NCBI RefSeq assembly: GCF_021502575.1
Contig: NZ_JAKFGN010000002.1
Coordinates: 868,001-932,000 of the forward strand
Source: Bradyrhizobium sp. G127
GTDB taxonomy: Bacteria > Pseudomonadota > Alphaproteobacteria > Rhizobiales > Xanthobacteraceae
Reading direction: 5' to 3'
Length of the DNA: 64,000 bases
The position numbers were made by a program, and so were the translations under genes. Shown piece by piece: positions 23,409 to 32,712 of this stretch. The first letter of the stretch is position 1. Each line of letters begins with the position of its first letter. Under the pieces are notes generated by a model that saw only the letters and a list, made by a program, of their open reading frames with translations, was not told where the DNA came from and searched no databases.

Positions 23409-24389
23409 TCAGGCGTACTGGATGGCCGAGAGTTCCCATCCGCTGCCGGGACGCCGGGTGAATGTCCAGACGTCGGTGACCTCGGTCGGTGTGTCGCTGC
23501 CTTCGACGATCTTGCCGGTGGCCTGCTCGACCGTCTTGTCGACCAGCGCATAACGCAGCGCCACTGTCGCATAGTCGGTCGGACCTTCGCGCCAGGCTTC
23601 GGCAAGATCGCCCTGCAACAACTTGACGCCGGATACGGTGTTGACCACGCCGCGCTCCTTGTTCGCGTTCAGGTCTTCGGTGAAGTAGGACACCATCTCG
23701 GGCGTCGCCAGCGTGTGGAGCTTGGCGATGTCCTGGTTGGACCACGCCGTGTTGACCTCGCCGAGCAAGCGCTCGAACGCATCGTAGTCGTCCGGCTTGA
23801 TTTCGAGCGGTGCGTCGTTCGAGCCACCACCCAGACCGAAGCCAAAGCCCGAGCGCGCATTGGCGAGCGGGCCCTGATCCTGTGAAGGCGTCGGGCCGGG
23901 AACCGCCGAAGCGTTGGCATAGGCCGGTGCGTTAGCCGACGCATTGCGGCGCTGCCACCACGACATGGCAAACCGCACCACCAGATAGATCAAGCCGAGC
24001 TGGATGATCAGACCGAAGATCGACGACAGGCTGCCAAGACCGCTGAACAAACCTCCGCCGAACAGCATGCCGAGCAGGCCGGCGCCGAGGAAGCCGGCGG
24101 CCAGACCACCGAGCATGCCCATGCCGGGACGGTTGAAGAAGCCACCGCCTGCAGGAGCCGCGGCAGGCGCTTTCGTCCCGGGCTGGGTCATGGAGCGCTC
24201 GATCGGCTGCGCCGCATTCGGCGCGGTCCGTGTGGTCGGCGGCGCGGAGAATGTGCGCGTGCCGCGGCTACCGCCGCTGCTCGGCCGAGCGTCCACGGAT
24301 GACGAGACAGCAATCGCCAGCGGCATCGCCACCGCCGTGACGACGGCCAGCGTCTTGACGATCGCGCTCAGGCGCTTTGGAAAAATCAT
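23409..24389 (-). CDS. Tim44-like domain membrane protein
   Basis: A 326-residue protein. A signal/anchor is at the start, then a Ser/Pro/Thr-rich linker, a glycine-rich hydrophobic region (GMGMLGGLAAGFLGAGLLGMLFGGGLF is the core of it, about residues 90-117), a TM helix (about 128-145, LIIQLGLIYLVVRFAM), a second Ala/Pro linker, and a C-terminal Tim44-like domain from residue ~195 (DDYDAFERLLGEVNTAWSNQD, EVTDVWTFTRRPGSGW). Related alphaproteobacterial proteins are called Tim44-like or TimA and may associate with membrane insertion. The function is not established. A terminator hairpin follows. Confidence 0.82.
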   Translation of the reverse strand: MIFPKRLSAIVKTLAVVTAVAMPLAIAVSSSVDARPSSGGSRGTRTFSAPPTTRTAPNAAQPIERSMTQPGTKAPAAAPAGGGFFNRPGMGMLGGLAAGFLGAGLLGMLFGGGLFSGLGSLSSIFGLIIQLGLIYLVVRFAMSWWQRRNASANAPAYANASAVPGPTPSQDQGPLANARSGFGFGLGGGSNDAPLEIKPDDYDAFERLLGEVNTAWSNQDIAKLHTLATPEMVSYFTEDLNANKERGVVNTVSGVKLLQGDLAEAWREGPTDYATVALRYALVDKTVEQATGKIVEGSDTPTEVTDVWTFTRRPGSGWELSAIQYA

Positions 24390-24567
24390 GTTCGTTCCCT
24401 CTTAGCCCTCATTGGGGCGATGATCCCCCGGCAGGGGATGCGCCTCTAACATGGGCACGGGCAGGCGAAAGGGAAGCGCACAGATGCCGCACCGGCTGCG
24501 GCGCTCGGTCGCGGGCCGGCAACAGGTGCGCTTGGGCGCCCGTTACCGCTGGTTTATGACGGATTTT

Positions 24568-27129
24568 TCACGATCCCGCCGACATGGTTTCCTTCACCGC
24601 CGCGACGAGCTGGCTCAGCGTGAAGGGTTTGGGCAGGAAGTTGAACTGCTGATTCTCCGGCAGGCTCTTCTCGAAGGCGTCCTCCGCGTAACCGGAAACG
24701 AAGATGATCCGCAGGTCCGGATTGCGCTTGCGCATTTCGGTCAGCATCGTGGGACCGTCCATTTCGGGCATCACCACGTCGGAAACCACGAGATCGACCG
24801 CGCCCTCTTCGCGCTCCAGCGCCTCAAGAGCTTCGACTCCGTTGCCGGCCTCGATCACCGTATAGCCGCGCGAGCGAAGGCCGCGCGCGTTGAGCGAACG
24901 CAATCCGTCTTCATCCTCGACCAGCAGGATGGTGCCGTGGCCGGTGAGGTCCGGGGCTTTCGGCTTTGCGGCGGCAGGGGCTGCGGCCTCGCTGGCGGCG
25001 GTGACTTCCGGAACCGCTTCCGCTTCGGGATAGTGACGCGGCAGGAAAATCCGGAATGTGGTGCCGCGATCCGGCACGGAATCGACATAGATGAAGCCGC
25101 CGGTCTGCTTGACGATGCCATAGACCGTGGAGAGGCCGAGTCCCGTTCCCTTGCCGACTTCCTTGGTCGAGAAGAACGGCTCGAAAATCTTGTCGACGAT
25201 ATCAGCCGGAATGCCACTGCCGGTATCGGTGACTTCGATCGAGACATAGTCGGCCGCAGGCATGCCCTTGTACTCGGCGCGCTCGACGTCCTTCGCAGAA
25301 ACGTTGGCGGTGCGGATCGTCAGCTTGCCGCCGTCGGGCATCGCGTCGCGTGCGTTGACCGCAAGATTGACGATGACCTGTTCGAACTGGGACAGGTCGG
25401 CTTTCACCGGCCACAGATCGCGGCCATAGACGAACTCGGGCTTCACCTTTTCGCCGACCAGCCGCTTCAACAATACGTTGACGTCGGAGAGCACGTCGCC
25501 AATGTCGAGCACCTGCGGCCGCAGCGTCTGCTTTCGCGAGAACGCCAGCAGTTGCCGCACCAGCGCCGCCGCGCGGTTGGCGTTCTGCTTGATCTGCATG
25601 ATGTCCTGGAACGACGGATCGGTCGGCTTGTGCGCGTTCAGCAGGAAATCGTTCGCCATCATGATGGCGGAGAGCACATTGTTGAAGTCGTGGGCAATGC
25701 CGCCGGCGAGCTGGCCGACCGCCTGCATCTTCTGCGACTGCGCGAAGCTGTTCTCCAGCGTGCGCTTTTCGGTGGTTTCGAGCAGATAGACGATGGCAGC
25801 TTCCGCATCGCCCGCATTCTGTTCGACGGACGTGACGAAGAACTGGCCCCAGCGCTCCCTGGTGCTGTCCAGCATCGCCTCGACCGGCGGAATGTCGCCC
25901 TGCCCGTCCGCAGCCCTGGTGATCGCCGCGACCAGTTCGCCGCGTTCGCGCTCGTTGACTACTGCGAAGATCGATTTGCTGGCGCTGCTCGCGGGCGACA
26001 GCGACTGGGTCAGTTTCGCGAAACGGGCATTGGCGCGCACCACGTTGCCCGACTTGTCGACGGTGGCGATCGCCATCGGCGTGTGGTCGAAGAAGCGCAT
26101 GAAGCGCACCTCGGCCGCGCGTTGCGGATCGCTGTGGTCGTCGCGGGCGCGATTGATGACCAGAGTTCGCGATGCGCCGGGCGCACCGTCCGCGCCGAAT
26201 GCCAGCTTGTGATAGAGCCGCACCGGCATGGTCTTGCCGTTGCGGATCCGCAGGTCGAGATCGAACACCTCGGTCTTGACCTCGCCCGGCTCGGGCACGA
26301 TCGACGTCAGGAGCGCGGCCCCGTCGCCCGACATGATGTCCGCGACTTTCAGCCCACCGGAGCCGATTTCCGCGAGATCGTAGTCCAGCCAGTTCGCCAG
26401 TGTTGCGTTGACGTAGACCAGTTCGCCGGCCGCGTTGACGGAGAAAAAGCCGCATGGCGCGTGATCGAGATATTCGATCGCGTGCTGCAATTCCTGAAAG
26501 ACGTCTTCCTGCCGCTCGCGGTCGCGGGTGATGTCCGCGACCGACCACACCGCGAATTTCGACTGGCGCTTCTCGGCGCCGAGCGGACGCACGCGCATGC
26601 GCAGCCAGCGGCCATGGGCGTTATCCGCGCCCGCAACCCGGACCTCCTCCTGCTGTCGCTTGCCCTCGCGCGCAGCCTTGAGCAGGCGAAACACCGCCTC
26701 GGATACGTCCGGATTGCCGATGAAAACCCGCTCGACCGGACGCACGTCATTGGGACCGGATGCGCCGGTGAGCGCCAGATAGGCCGTGTTGGCATAGACG
26801 ATGTGACCGCGCGAATCGGTCACCGCGAGGCCGTCGAAGGCATGATCGGCGATCGGGCGCGTGATCGGGTCTTCGGCGAGACGGTCAGCGAACGTGACAA
26901 TTCCGGCGGCGAAGGCGAACAGCGTGAACAAGCCCACCATCGCCAGCAACGCCAGCAGCACCAGGATGTAGGGCTGGGCCTGACTGCGGCCCAGCGTCAT
27001 AAAGGCGACCGCCGCGGCGATGATCGCACCGGCCACCAGCAGGACGAGCAGGATGCTGCCGCTGCGCCGGGTCGGCTCATGGGCCGCGGCAAAGGTGGAA
27101 CGCAGATCGCCGTCCGTGTCGGTTATCAT
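24568..27129 (-). CDS. cckA: Hybrid histidine kinase CckA (cell-cycle regulator)
   Basis: An 853-residue membrane sensor. Two TM helices (about 25-45 and 55-80) are followed by tandem PAS-like domains (about 90-440), then HisKA with phospho-acceptor His480 in GGIAHDFNN, HATPase_c ([40 protein letters not shown]), and a receiver with Asp784 in [13 protein letters not shown]. This order is that of CckA, which feeds phosphate through ChpT to CtrA, controlling cell cycle and flagellar genes. The start at 27129 (ATG) is preferred over an in-frame TTG at 27192. The stop of flhB lies 114 bases upstream. Exact CtrA-type boxes are visible in the same locus. Confidence 0.92.
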   Translation of the reverse strand: MITDTDGDLRSTFAAAHEPTRRSGSILLVLLVAGAIIAAAVAFMTLGRSQAQPYILVLLALLAMVGLFTLFAFAAGIVTFADRLAEDPITRPIADHAFDGLAVTDSRGHIVYANTAYLALTGASGPNDVRPVERVFIGNPDVSEAVFRLLKAAREGKRQQEEVRVAGADNAHGRWLRMRVRPLGAEKRQSKFAVWSVADITRDRERQEDVFQELQHAIEYLDHAPCGFFSVNAAGELVYVNATLANWLDYDLAEIGSGGLKVADIMSGDGAALLTSIVPEPGEVKTEVFDLDLRIRNGKTMPVRLYHKLAFGADGAPGASRTLVINRARDDHSDPQRAAEVRFMRFFDHTPMAIATVDKSGNVVRANARFAKLTQSLSPASSASKSIFAVVNERERGELVAAITRAADGQGDIPPVEAMLDSTRERWGQFFVTSVEQNAGDAEAAIVYLLETTEKRTLENSFAQSQKMQAVGQLAGGIAHDFNNVLSAIMMANDFLLNAHKPTDPSFQDIMQIKQNANRAAALVRQLLAFSRKQTLRPQVLDIGDVLSDVNVLLKRLVGEKVKPEFVYGRDLWPVKADLSQFEQVIVNLAVNARDAMPDGGKLTIRTANVSAKDVERAEYKGMPAADYVSIEVTDTGSGIPADIVDKIFEPFFSTKEVGKGTGLGLSTVYGIVKQTGGFIYVDSVPDRGTTFRIFLPRHYPEAEAVPEVTAASEAAAPAAAKPKAPDLTGHGTILLVEDEDGLRSLNARGLRSRGYTVIEAGNGVEALEALEREEGAVDLVVSDVVMPEMDGPTMLTEMRKRNPDLRIIFVSGYAEDAFEKSLPENQQFNFLPKPFTLSQLVAAVKETMSAGS

Positions 27130-27243
27130 CGCAGCCTGTTGGAAATCGGCTTCATGAGCCTCTGAGTGCCTGAATCGGGCGTCCCGACGCAAGATACATT
27201 ACGTCCGCGCCGGTAGCTGCGCTAGTGGAGCGGAATTGACACA

Positions 27244-28317
27244 TCAGCCATGGCCCGTAATCCCGCGCCGCAGGCGCATGACGTAACCGATCACCTCGGC
27301 GACCGCATGATAGTGCTCCACCGGAATTTCGTCGTCGATCTCGACGCTCGCGTGCAGGGCGCGGGCCAGCGGAACATTCTCGACGATGGGCACGTTACTC
27401 GCGGTCGCGATTTCCCTGATCTTGAGCGCCATCAGATCCACGCCCTTGGCGACGCAGATCGGCGCGGGCATGCCGCGCTCATATTTCAGTGCGACCGCAT
27501 AGTGAGTCGGGTTGGTGATGATGACCGAGGCGGTGGGAACCGCCGCCATCATGCGCTTCTTCATGCGCGCGTGCCGGATCTGCCGGATGCGGCCCTTGAT
27601 ATGTGGATCGCCTTCGGACTGCTTGTATTCCTCCTTGATCTCGTGAAGCGACATCTTCTGCCGCTCGAACCACTGCCGGTACTGGAACAGGTAATCGAGC
27701 GTGGCAACCACGGCCAGCATCGCGACCACCGTCCCCATCAATTGCACCGAGATCGTCTTGGTCGCCGCCAGCAGCGACATCGGATCGAACCGGATCATCG
27801 CATCCAGACGATGCCGTTCGGGCCACAGCACCAGCACCATGACGGTGCCGAGCGCGATCACCTTGAACAGTCCTTTCAGGAAGTTTGCGCCCGCCTGCTT
27901 GCCGAACAGCCGCGCGAAGCCGGCCGCGGGGGAAATCTTGCTGAATTTCGGGCTTAAGGGCTCGGTCGAAAACACCAGCCGGTGCTGGATCAGGTTGCTG
28001 CCGACGCCGGCGATCAGCAGCAGCAGCAGCGGAACGCCGAGAACCCCGACCAGCATCAGTTCAAGCTGCACCGTCAGCGACAGCAGGCCCGGTCCGTCGA
28101 CGCGAATCTGATGCATATTCATCAGCAGGTTGCGCATCGGCGTCTCGATGCCGGCGCTGATCGATCCTGAGAACGACGACAGCAGCAGTGTTGAAGCCGC
28201 GATCACAAACCAGGTGCTGACCTCCTGGCTCTTGACGACGTCGCCCTTCTCCAGCGCGTCGTCGAGACGTTTTTGCGTTGGGTCTTGTGTTTTGGACTCT
28301 TTATCCTCGTCGGACAT
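27244..28317 (-). CDS. flhB: Flagellar type III export switch protein FlhB
   Basis: A 357-residue protein of the flagellar export gate. Four TM helices lie in residues about 30-220. The cytoplasmic domain has the autocleavage motif NPTH at residues 269-272, in VIITNPTHYAVALKYE. Self-cleavage between N and P switches export from rod/hook to filament substrates. The N-terminus MSDEDKESKTQDPTQKRLDDALEKG is typical. It is the last gene of the minus-strand run flgB-flgC-fliE-fliQ-fliR-flhB, 9 bases after fliR. cckA follows 114 bases further on the same strand. Confidence 0.96.
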   Translation of the reverse strand: MSDEDKESKTQDPTQKRLDDALEKGDVVKSQEVSTWFVIAASTLLLSSFSGSISAGIETPMRNLLMNMHQIRVDGPGLLSLTVQLELMLVGVLGVPLLLLLIAGVGSNLIQHRLVFSTEPLSPKFSKISPAAGFARLFGKQAGANFLKGLFKVIALGTVMVLVLWPERHRLDAMIRFDPMSLLAATKTISVQLMGTVVAMLAVVATLDYLFQYRQWFERQKMSLHEIKEEYKQSEGDPHIKGRIRQIRHARMKKRMMAAVPTASVIITNPTHYAVALKYERGMPAPICVAKGVDLMALKIREIATASNVPIVENVPLARALHASVEIDDEIPVEHYHAVAEVIGYVMRLRRGITGHG

Positions 28318-28326
28318 GCGCCGCCC

Positions 28327-29097
28327 TCAGCTCCGTGGTGCGAGCTGGTGCATGACACCGCCGAAGTAGTCGAGATAGGTGCCCATCATGGTGGCGATGA
28401 CGAGGGCGAGAATCAGGAAGCCGCCGAGGATCGAGAGCGGCACGCCAACGAAATAAACCTGCATCTGCGGCATCAGCCGTGCCAGCACGCCGAGTCCCAG
28501 GTTGAACACCAGACCGAACACGATGAACGGCGCAGACAGCTGGACGCCGATCTTGAACGCGGTGCTGAATGCGCGGGTTGCCAGCGCCGCGACGTCGCCA
28601 CTCGACATCAGTTCACCCGGCGAGAAGGCCTTATAACTCTCGTTCAGCGCCGCGATCACCAGATGATGCATGTCGGTAGCGAACAGCAGCGCCAGCCCGA
28701 GCATGGTCAGAAAGTTGCCGATCAGCGCGCCTTGCTGACCCTGCGTGGGGTCGATCGTTGTGACGAAACCCAGGCCGAGTTGCTGGGCGATCACCGATCC
28801 CGCGACTGCCAGCGCCGAGAGCGTCACGCGGGCGGTGGCGCCGAGCACCACGCCTATGATGATCTCGTGAATCATCAGAACCAGCAGCGGCGCAATCGAC
28901 GTCATGCTGACCTGATAGTCGTTGCGGTGCAGCGGCAGGATGATGAGCGTCAGCGCCAGCGCGATCGCAAGCCGGACCCGGACCGGGATATTGGCTTCGC
29001 CGAATCCGGGGAGCAGCATCACCATCGCACCAATGCGGGCAAATACCAGCATGAACGTCGCGGCCAGCGCCGGGAGCAGCGAGATATCGACACGCAT
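28327..29097 (-). CDS. fliR: Flagellar export apparatus protein FliR
   Basis: A 256-residue protein with six or more hydrophobic helices, of the expected FliR length. Landmarks are the N-terminal FARIGAMVMLLPGFGEANIPVRVR, LGLGFVTTIDPTQGQQGALIG in the middle, and ALNESYKAFSPGE. FliR with FliP and FliQ forms the export gate of the basal body. The start at 29097 leaves 59 bases to the fliQ stop. It is in the flgB-to-flhB operon. Confidence 0.96.
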   Translation of the reverse strand: MRVDISLLPALAATFMLVFARIGAMVMLLPGFGEANIPVRVRLAIALALTLIILPLHRNDYQVSMTSIAPLLVLMIHEIIIGVVLGATARVTLSALAVAGSVIAQQLGLGFVTTIDPTQGQQGALIGNFLTMLGLALLFATDMHHLVIAALNESYKAFSPGELMSSGDVAALATRAFSTAFKIGVQLSAPFIVFGLVFNLGLGVLARLMPQMQVYFVGVPLSILGGFLILALVIATMMGTYLDYFGGVMHQLAPRS

Positions 29098-29156
29098 GAA
29101 AGACTTGCCTCTGGAAGACCTGTGCCGCTCCGGACCATCAAGCCTTCGATCATGCG

Positions 29157-29420
29157 CTAGCCGCCGATGATTCGCGACGAGATCCGCAGCATCTGGCTGT
29201 TCAGCGCATCAGCCATATAAGGCAGCGCAAGCACCAGCGTGACGAAAATCGCGAGGATTTTCGGCACGAATACCAGCGTCTGCTCCTGGATCTGCGTGAG
29301 CGCCTGAATCAGCGAGATCACGACGCCGACCACCAGGCCGACCACGAGCAGCGGCGACGACACCTTGACGATGGTCCAGATCGCATCGCGCGAGACGTCG
29401 AGAACTTCAGCACCAGTCAT
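29157..29420 (-). CDS. fliQ: Flagellar export apparatus protein FliQ
   Basis: An 87-residue protein with two TM helices (about 15-40 and 50-75). Family landmarks are GAEVLDVSRDAIWTIVKVSSP, LVVGLVVGVVISLIQALTQIQEQTL and FVPKILAIF. It is a core subunit of the FliPQR gate. The ATG at 29420 is preferred to an in-frame start ten codons earlier because it begins at the conserved N-terminus. It lies 41 bases after fliE. Confidence 0.96.
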   Translation of the reverse strand: MTGAEVLDVSRDAIWTIVKVSSPLLVVGLVVGVVISLIQALTQIQEQTLVFVPKILAIFVTLVLALPYMADALNSQMLRISSRIIGG

Positions 29421-29461
29421 ATTTACCCCCGCCCGCAGGCCTGTCGTCACAATTCGGAAAA

Positions 29462-29782
29462 TCAGATCGGCATCCGCATGATGTCTTCGTAGGACTGGAT
29501 CACGCGATCGCGCACCGACACCAGCGTCGAGACCGCGACGTCGGTCTCGGCCACGGCAGTGACAACGTCCATGACGTTGGCCTTGCCCTGCGCCATCGCG
29601 ACGGTCTGCGCGTCGGACTTGCGGCCCGCGTCCATCACGCTGCCCAGTGTCTCCTTGAGCACCTCGCCGAAAGACGGTCCATTTGCGTCTCCCGGCTTTC
29701 CAAGTCCGGCTCCACCTCCCGCGGATTCCATGATTTTCGCAAGGCTTGCATAGGCGTTGGCGGCGACAGTCGGCGAAGCCAT
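29462..29782 (-). CDS. fliE: Flagellar hook-basal body protein FliE
   Basis: A 106-residue protein that links the MS ring and the rod. The central segment PSFGEVLKETLGSVMDAGRKSDAQTV and the C-terminal VMDVVTAVAETDVAVSTLVSVRDRVIQSYEDIMRMPI are diagnostic of FliE. It lies 16 bases after flgC. The product is exported through the FliPQR gate encoded beside it. Confidence 0.96.
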   Translation of the reverse strand: MASPTVAANAYASLAKIMESAGGGAGLGKPGDANGPSFGEVLKETLGSVMDAGRKSDAQTVAMAQGKANVMDVVTAVAETDVAVSTLVSVRDRVIQSYEDIMRMPI

Positions 29783-29798
29783 TGTTCAGGTCTCCTTG

Positions 29799-30221
29799 TC
29801 AGGCCTTGAGAATGTCGAGGGTGCGCTGGATCATGCGGCGCGTGGCGGAAATGATGTTGAGGTTGGCTTCGTAGGACCGCTGCGCCTCGCGCATGTCGGT
29901 CATTTCGACCAGCGAATTCACGTTGGGATATTTGACGTTGCCGTTGGCGTCGGCCACCGGATTGCCCGGGTCGTGCTTGACGCGGAAATCCGAATTGTCC
30001 GGCTTGATCTTGCCGAGGCTCACCACCCGCGCATCGAGGGTGCGATCCAGTTCCGAGGAAAACGTCGGCACCTTGCGGCGATAGGGATCTCCGCCCGCGG
30101 TCTTCGCCGTGGAATCCGCGTTGGCGATGTTTTCCGAAATCACCCGCATCCGGCCTGCCTGCGCGCGCAGGCCGGACGTTGCGATGCTCATCGAACGGAG
30201 AAAATCGTTGCCGTCACTCAT
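29799..30221 (-). CDS. flgC: Flagellar proximal rod protein FlgC
   Basis: A 140-residue rod protein. It has the rod/hook N-terminal signature GLRAQAGRMRVISENIANADS and the C-terminal coiled-coil segment EMTDMREAQRSYEANLNIISATRRMIQRTLDIL, shared by FlgB/C/F/G/E/K. It follows flgB after 30 bases and precedes fliE in the same operon. Confidence 0.96.
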   Translation of the reverse strand: MSDGNDFLRSMSIATSGLRAQAGRMRVISENIANADSTAKTAGGDPYRRKVPTFSSELDRTLDARVVSLGKIKPDNSDFRVKHDPGNPVADANGNVKYPNVNSLVEMTDMREAQRSYEANLNIISATRRMIQRTLDILKA

Positions 30222-30251
30222 GAGTTAGTTCCTTGTTCCGCTCATGCGTTC

Positions 30252-30662
30252 TCAGCGCTTCCCGATCGCGGTTTTCAGCAGCCCAAGGCTCCGACTGTAG
30301 AGCGAGGTCGCCGCCGCGTAGTCCATCTGGTTGGCCGATACTTTCAGCATCTCATCCTCGAGATTGACCGCATTGCCCGCTGGTCGCGTCTCGTAGCCGC
30401 CACGATTGCTTGAGTTGAAGGTTTCGCTGACGCCGGCCCCCTGGATATGCCCGGTGCTGGTGCGCATCATTGCGAGAGACGGCATGGCGCCGGTGACCGG
30501 CCGGTTCCCGCTGGTATCAAACTTGGGTTCCACCAGATCACGCGGTTTGAAGTTCGGAGTGTCCGAATGCGAAATGTTCTCCGCAAGAACGCGCTGGCGC
30601 TCCTGATGCCACTGCATCTTGGTGCGAAGCGCGGACAACATAGGAAGATCAGTGATCGCCAT
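30252..30662 (-). CDS. flgB: Flagellar proximal rod protein FlgB
   Basis: A 136-residue rod protein with the FlgB pattern HQERQRVLAENISHSDTPNFKPRDL and a C-terminal KVSANQMDYAAATSLYSRSLGLLKTAIGK. It is the first gene of the flgB-flgC-fliE-fliQ-fliR-flhB operon. An exact TTAA-N7-TTAA (CtrA consensus) begins 65 bases upstream. The gene is divergent from fliO across a 327-bp region. Confidence 0.95.
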   Translation of the reverse strand: MAITDLPMLSALRTKMQWHQERQRVLAENISHSDTPNFKPRDLVEPKFDTSGNRPVTGAMPSLAMMRTSTGHIQGAGVSETFNSSNRGGYETRPAGNAVNLEDEMLKVSANQMDYAAATSLYSRSLGLLKTAIGKR

Positions 30663-30989
30663 CGGCCTGCTCCGCCCTGAGACCCGAAGCGACGCCTCAG
30701 GTAGGCAGAATTTGCCGTGCGTATGGTTAATAAGTGGTTAAGAAACCGCCCGGCCTATTTTCGCCACGAATGGCCTTCAACCGGGCAAGTCATTGAAGTC
30801 CCGGCACAAGAACTATTTTTGGCCCCGGTACTTTATAATAAGATGGAAGCCCTCCGGCGGCAGCAATTGCCGTCAGGAATTAACACATAGCACGCGCTTC
30901 ACGCTCCAATCGTCCCGGGTTGCTTGTTTCGCGGCGGGTAGCCAGCGAATCTGGCATAGACTAAGAGTGTGGTTTGACGGGGACAGCAC
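30663..30989. other. Divergent promoter region flgB / fliO
   Basis: A 327-bp region without a credible gene. It holds the CtrA-type box at 30727-30741. The right half is A+T-richer (GGAATTAACACATAGC near 30876). No sigma-54 -24/-12 element was found on either strand. Confidence 0.6.
30727..30741. promoter_or_regulatory. CtrA-type box upstream of flgB
   Basis: TTAA-TAAGTGG-TTAA matches the CtrA full-site consensus TTAA-N7-TTAA exactly. It lies 65 bases upstream of the flgB start codon, so it would sit around the -35 region of a promoter with a short leader. Confidence 0.7.
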
Positions 30990-31952
30990 ATGCCGCAAAC
31001 GCTTTGGTTTTTCATCGCTTTCGTAATTGTTCTGGCGTTGATCGGACTGGCGACATGGCTGGTCCGCCGGTTCGGCGGAAGCGCTCTGGGCAACAGTTCC
31101 GGCCGGGGGCGGATGCCCCGGCTCGCCGTGATCGATGCCGCGGCGGTCGATGGCCGTCGCAGGCTGGTGCTGGTTCGGCGCGACAATGTTGAACATCTGT
31201 TGATGATCGGCGGCCCCACCGACGTGGTGGTGGAGCCCAACATCGTGCGCAGCGTTCCCCAGCGCGACCAACTTCAGCGCTCGCCAGCCGGAACCGAATT
31301 GCCGCCACGGCTGGCACCGGATGCGGGATGGTCCGACGCCGATACACCGCAGATCGACCCGTTTGAGCATCGGGAGCCCCCGGCACCGGAACTACCGCGC
31401 CCGGCGCGCGCGCCTTATTCCGAGGACGGACGCCGTCCCGTTCCTCCGCTGCCTGACCGGCACGCCGCCGACTCGATGGCGAGTTTTACGCCGGAGCCGA
31501 TGATACGGCCGCAGACACCGGCACGGTCTGATGCGGGTCTGCGTTCCGATCCACCGCGCGCCATCCCGCGCAGCGAACGAGCCGAACCGACGCCTCCCCG
31601 GATGCCCCGTCCGAGCGACATCGCCTCCAAGGCGCCGCCTCTGCCGCCCCGCCCCCCGGCTCGTCCGCCCGAACCCAGCTTGTCATCGGCGGATCAAAAC
31701 CTCGCGGATATGGCCCAGCGGCTCGAAGCCGCCCTGCGCCGGCCCGCCGGCGAGACCCCGGAAACGCGCGCACCTTCGATCGGCCCCGTTGAACGCCCCG
31801 GCGCGCCCCCCGTCGTTCCCGAACCGCCGGCGCGGCCAGCGCCGCGGGCCGCAACCCCGCCGGCTCCGCCGCCGCCCGCCTCGACCACCGCGTTCGAGAA
31901 TCTCGAAGACGAGATGGCCAACCTGCTCGGCCGTCCGAAGCCTCCCGCGTGA
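30990..31952 (+). CDS. fliO: Flagellar biosynthesis protein FliO
   Basis: A 320-residue protein. A single TM helix (about 5-26) is followed by a FliO core (residues 30-85: LAVIDAAAVDGRRRLVLVRRDNVEHLLMIGGPTDVVVEPNIV). A very long Pro/Arg/Ala-rich tail (about 95-320) is unusual, since FliO is ordinarily ~120-150 residues. FliO helps assemble the FliP ring. It overlaps fliP by GTGA (31949-31952), showing translational coupling. The start at 30990 gives the TM helix at the N-terminus. Confidence 0.85.
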   Translation: MPQTLWFFIAFVIVLALIGLATWLVRRFGGSALGNSSGRGRMPRLAVIDAAAVDGRRRLVLVRRDNVEHLLMIGGPTDVVVEPNIVRSVPQRDQLQRSPAGTELPPRLAPDAGWSDADTPQIDPFEHREPPAPELPRPARAPYSEDGRRPVPPLPDRHAADSMASFTPEPMIRPQTPARSDAGLRSDPPRAIPRSERAEPTPPRMPRPSDIASKAPPLPPRPPARPPEPSLSSADQNLADMAQRLEAALRRPAGETPETRAPSIGPVERPGAPPVVPEPPARPAPRAATPPAPPPPASTTAFENLEDEMANLLGRPKPPA

Positions 31953-32707
31953 GCCCGCTAAAACGCCCGCGTAGAGTTTTATTTTTTGCCAGCCTTGTCG
32001 CCGCCGCCGGATTTCTGATCGATCCGGCGAGCGCGCAGGATATCAGCATCAATCTTGGCGCCGGCAACGGCGGCGTCACCGAGCGCGCGATCCAGTTGAT
32101 CGCACTGCTCACGGTGCTGTCGATCGCACCGTCGATCCTGATCATGATGACGTCGTTCACACGCATCGTCGTCGTGCTGTCGCTGCTGCGCACAGCGCTC
32201 GGCACCGCCACCGCGCCGCCGAACTCGGTCATCATCGCACTGGCGCTGTTCCTGACCGGCTTCGTGATGGGGCCGGTGCTGCAGAAGGCCTATGACGACG
32301 GCATCAAGCCGCTGGTCGCCAATCAGATCACAGTCGAGCAGGCCTTCGAGCGCGGCGTCGTGCCGCTGCGCGGCTTCATGCAGAAGAACGTCCGCGAGAA
32401 AGATCTGAAGCTGTTCATGGACCTCTCCGGCGAGCCGCCTGCGGCATCGCCCGAACAGATGTCGCTGCGCATCCTGGTGCCGGCCTTCATGATCTCGGAA
32501 CTGAAGCGCGCATTCGAGATTGGCTTCCTGCTGTTTCTGCCATTCCTCATCATCGACCTCGTGGTGGCGTCAGTCCTGATGTCGATGGGCATGATGATGC
32601 TGCCGCCGGTGGTGGTCTCGCTGCCGTTCAAGCTGATCTTTTTCGTGCTGGTGGACGGCTGGTCGCTGGTGGCGGGCAGTCTGGTGCAAAGCTACGGCGG
32701 CGGATAA
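31949..32707 (+). CDS. fliP: Flagellar export apparatus protein FliP
   Basis: A 252-residue protein with a signal peptide (ending DPASAQD) and four TM helices. The diagnostic region is SFTRIVVVLSLLRTALGTATAPPNSVIIALALFLTGFVM (around residues 70-110, key residues T-R-I, P-P-N), followed by ILVPAFMISELKRAFEIGFLLFLPFLIID. It is the core of the flagellar export gate. The GTG start at 31949 overlaps the fliO stop by four bases. It ends five bases before the convergent TPR gene. Confidence 0.95.
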   Translation: MSPLKRPRRVLFFASLVAAAGFLIDPASAQDISINLGAGNGGVTERAIQLIALLTVLSIAPSILIMMTSFTRIVVVLSLLRTALGTATAPPNSVIIALALFLTGFVMGPVLQKAYDDGIKPLVANQITVEQAFERGVVPLRGFMQKNVREKDLKLFMDLSGEPPAASPEQMSLRILVPAFMISELKRAFEIGFLLFLPFLIIDLVVASVLMSMGMMMLPPVVVSLPFKLIFFVLVDGWSLVAGSLVQSYGGG

Positions 32708-32712
32708 CCGCG

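Noticed and set aside
24451-27165. A 900-codon open frame antisense to cckA
   Set aside because: cckA is unambiguous by domain order and catalytic residues. The antisense frame gives an Arg/His/Asp-rich shadow with no motif.
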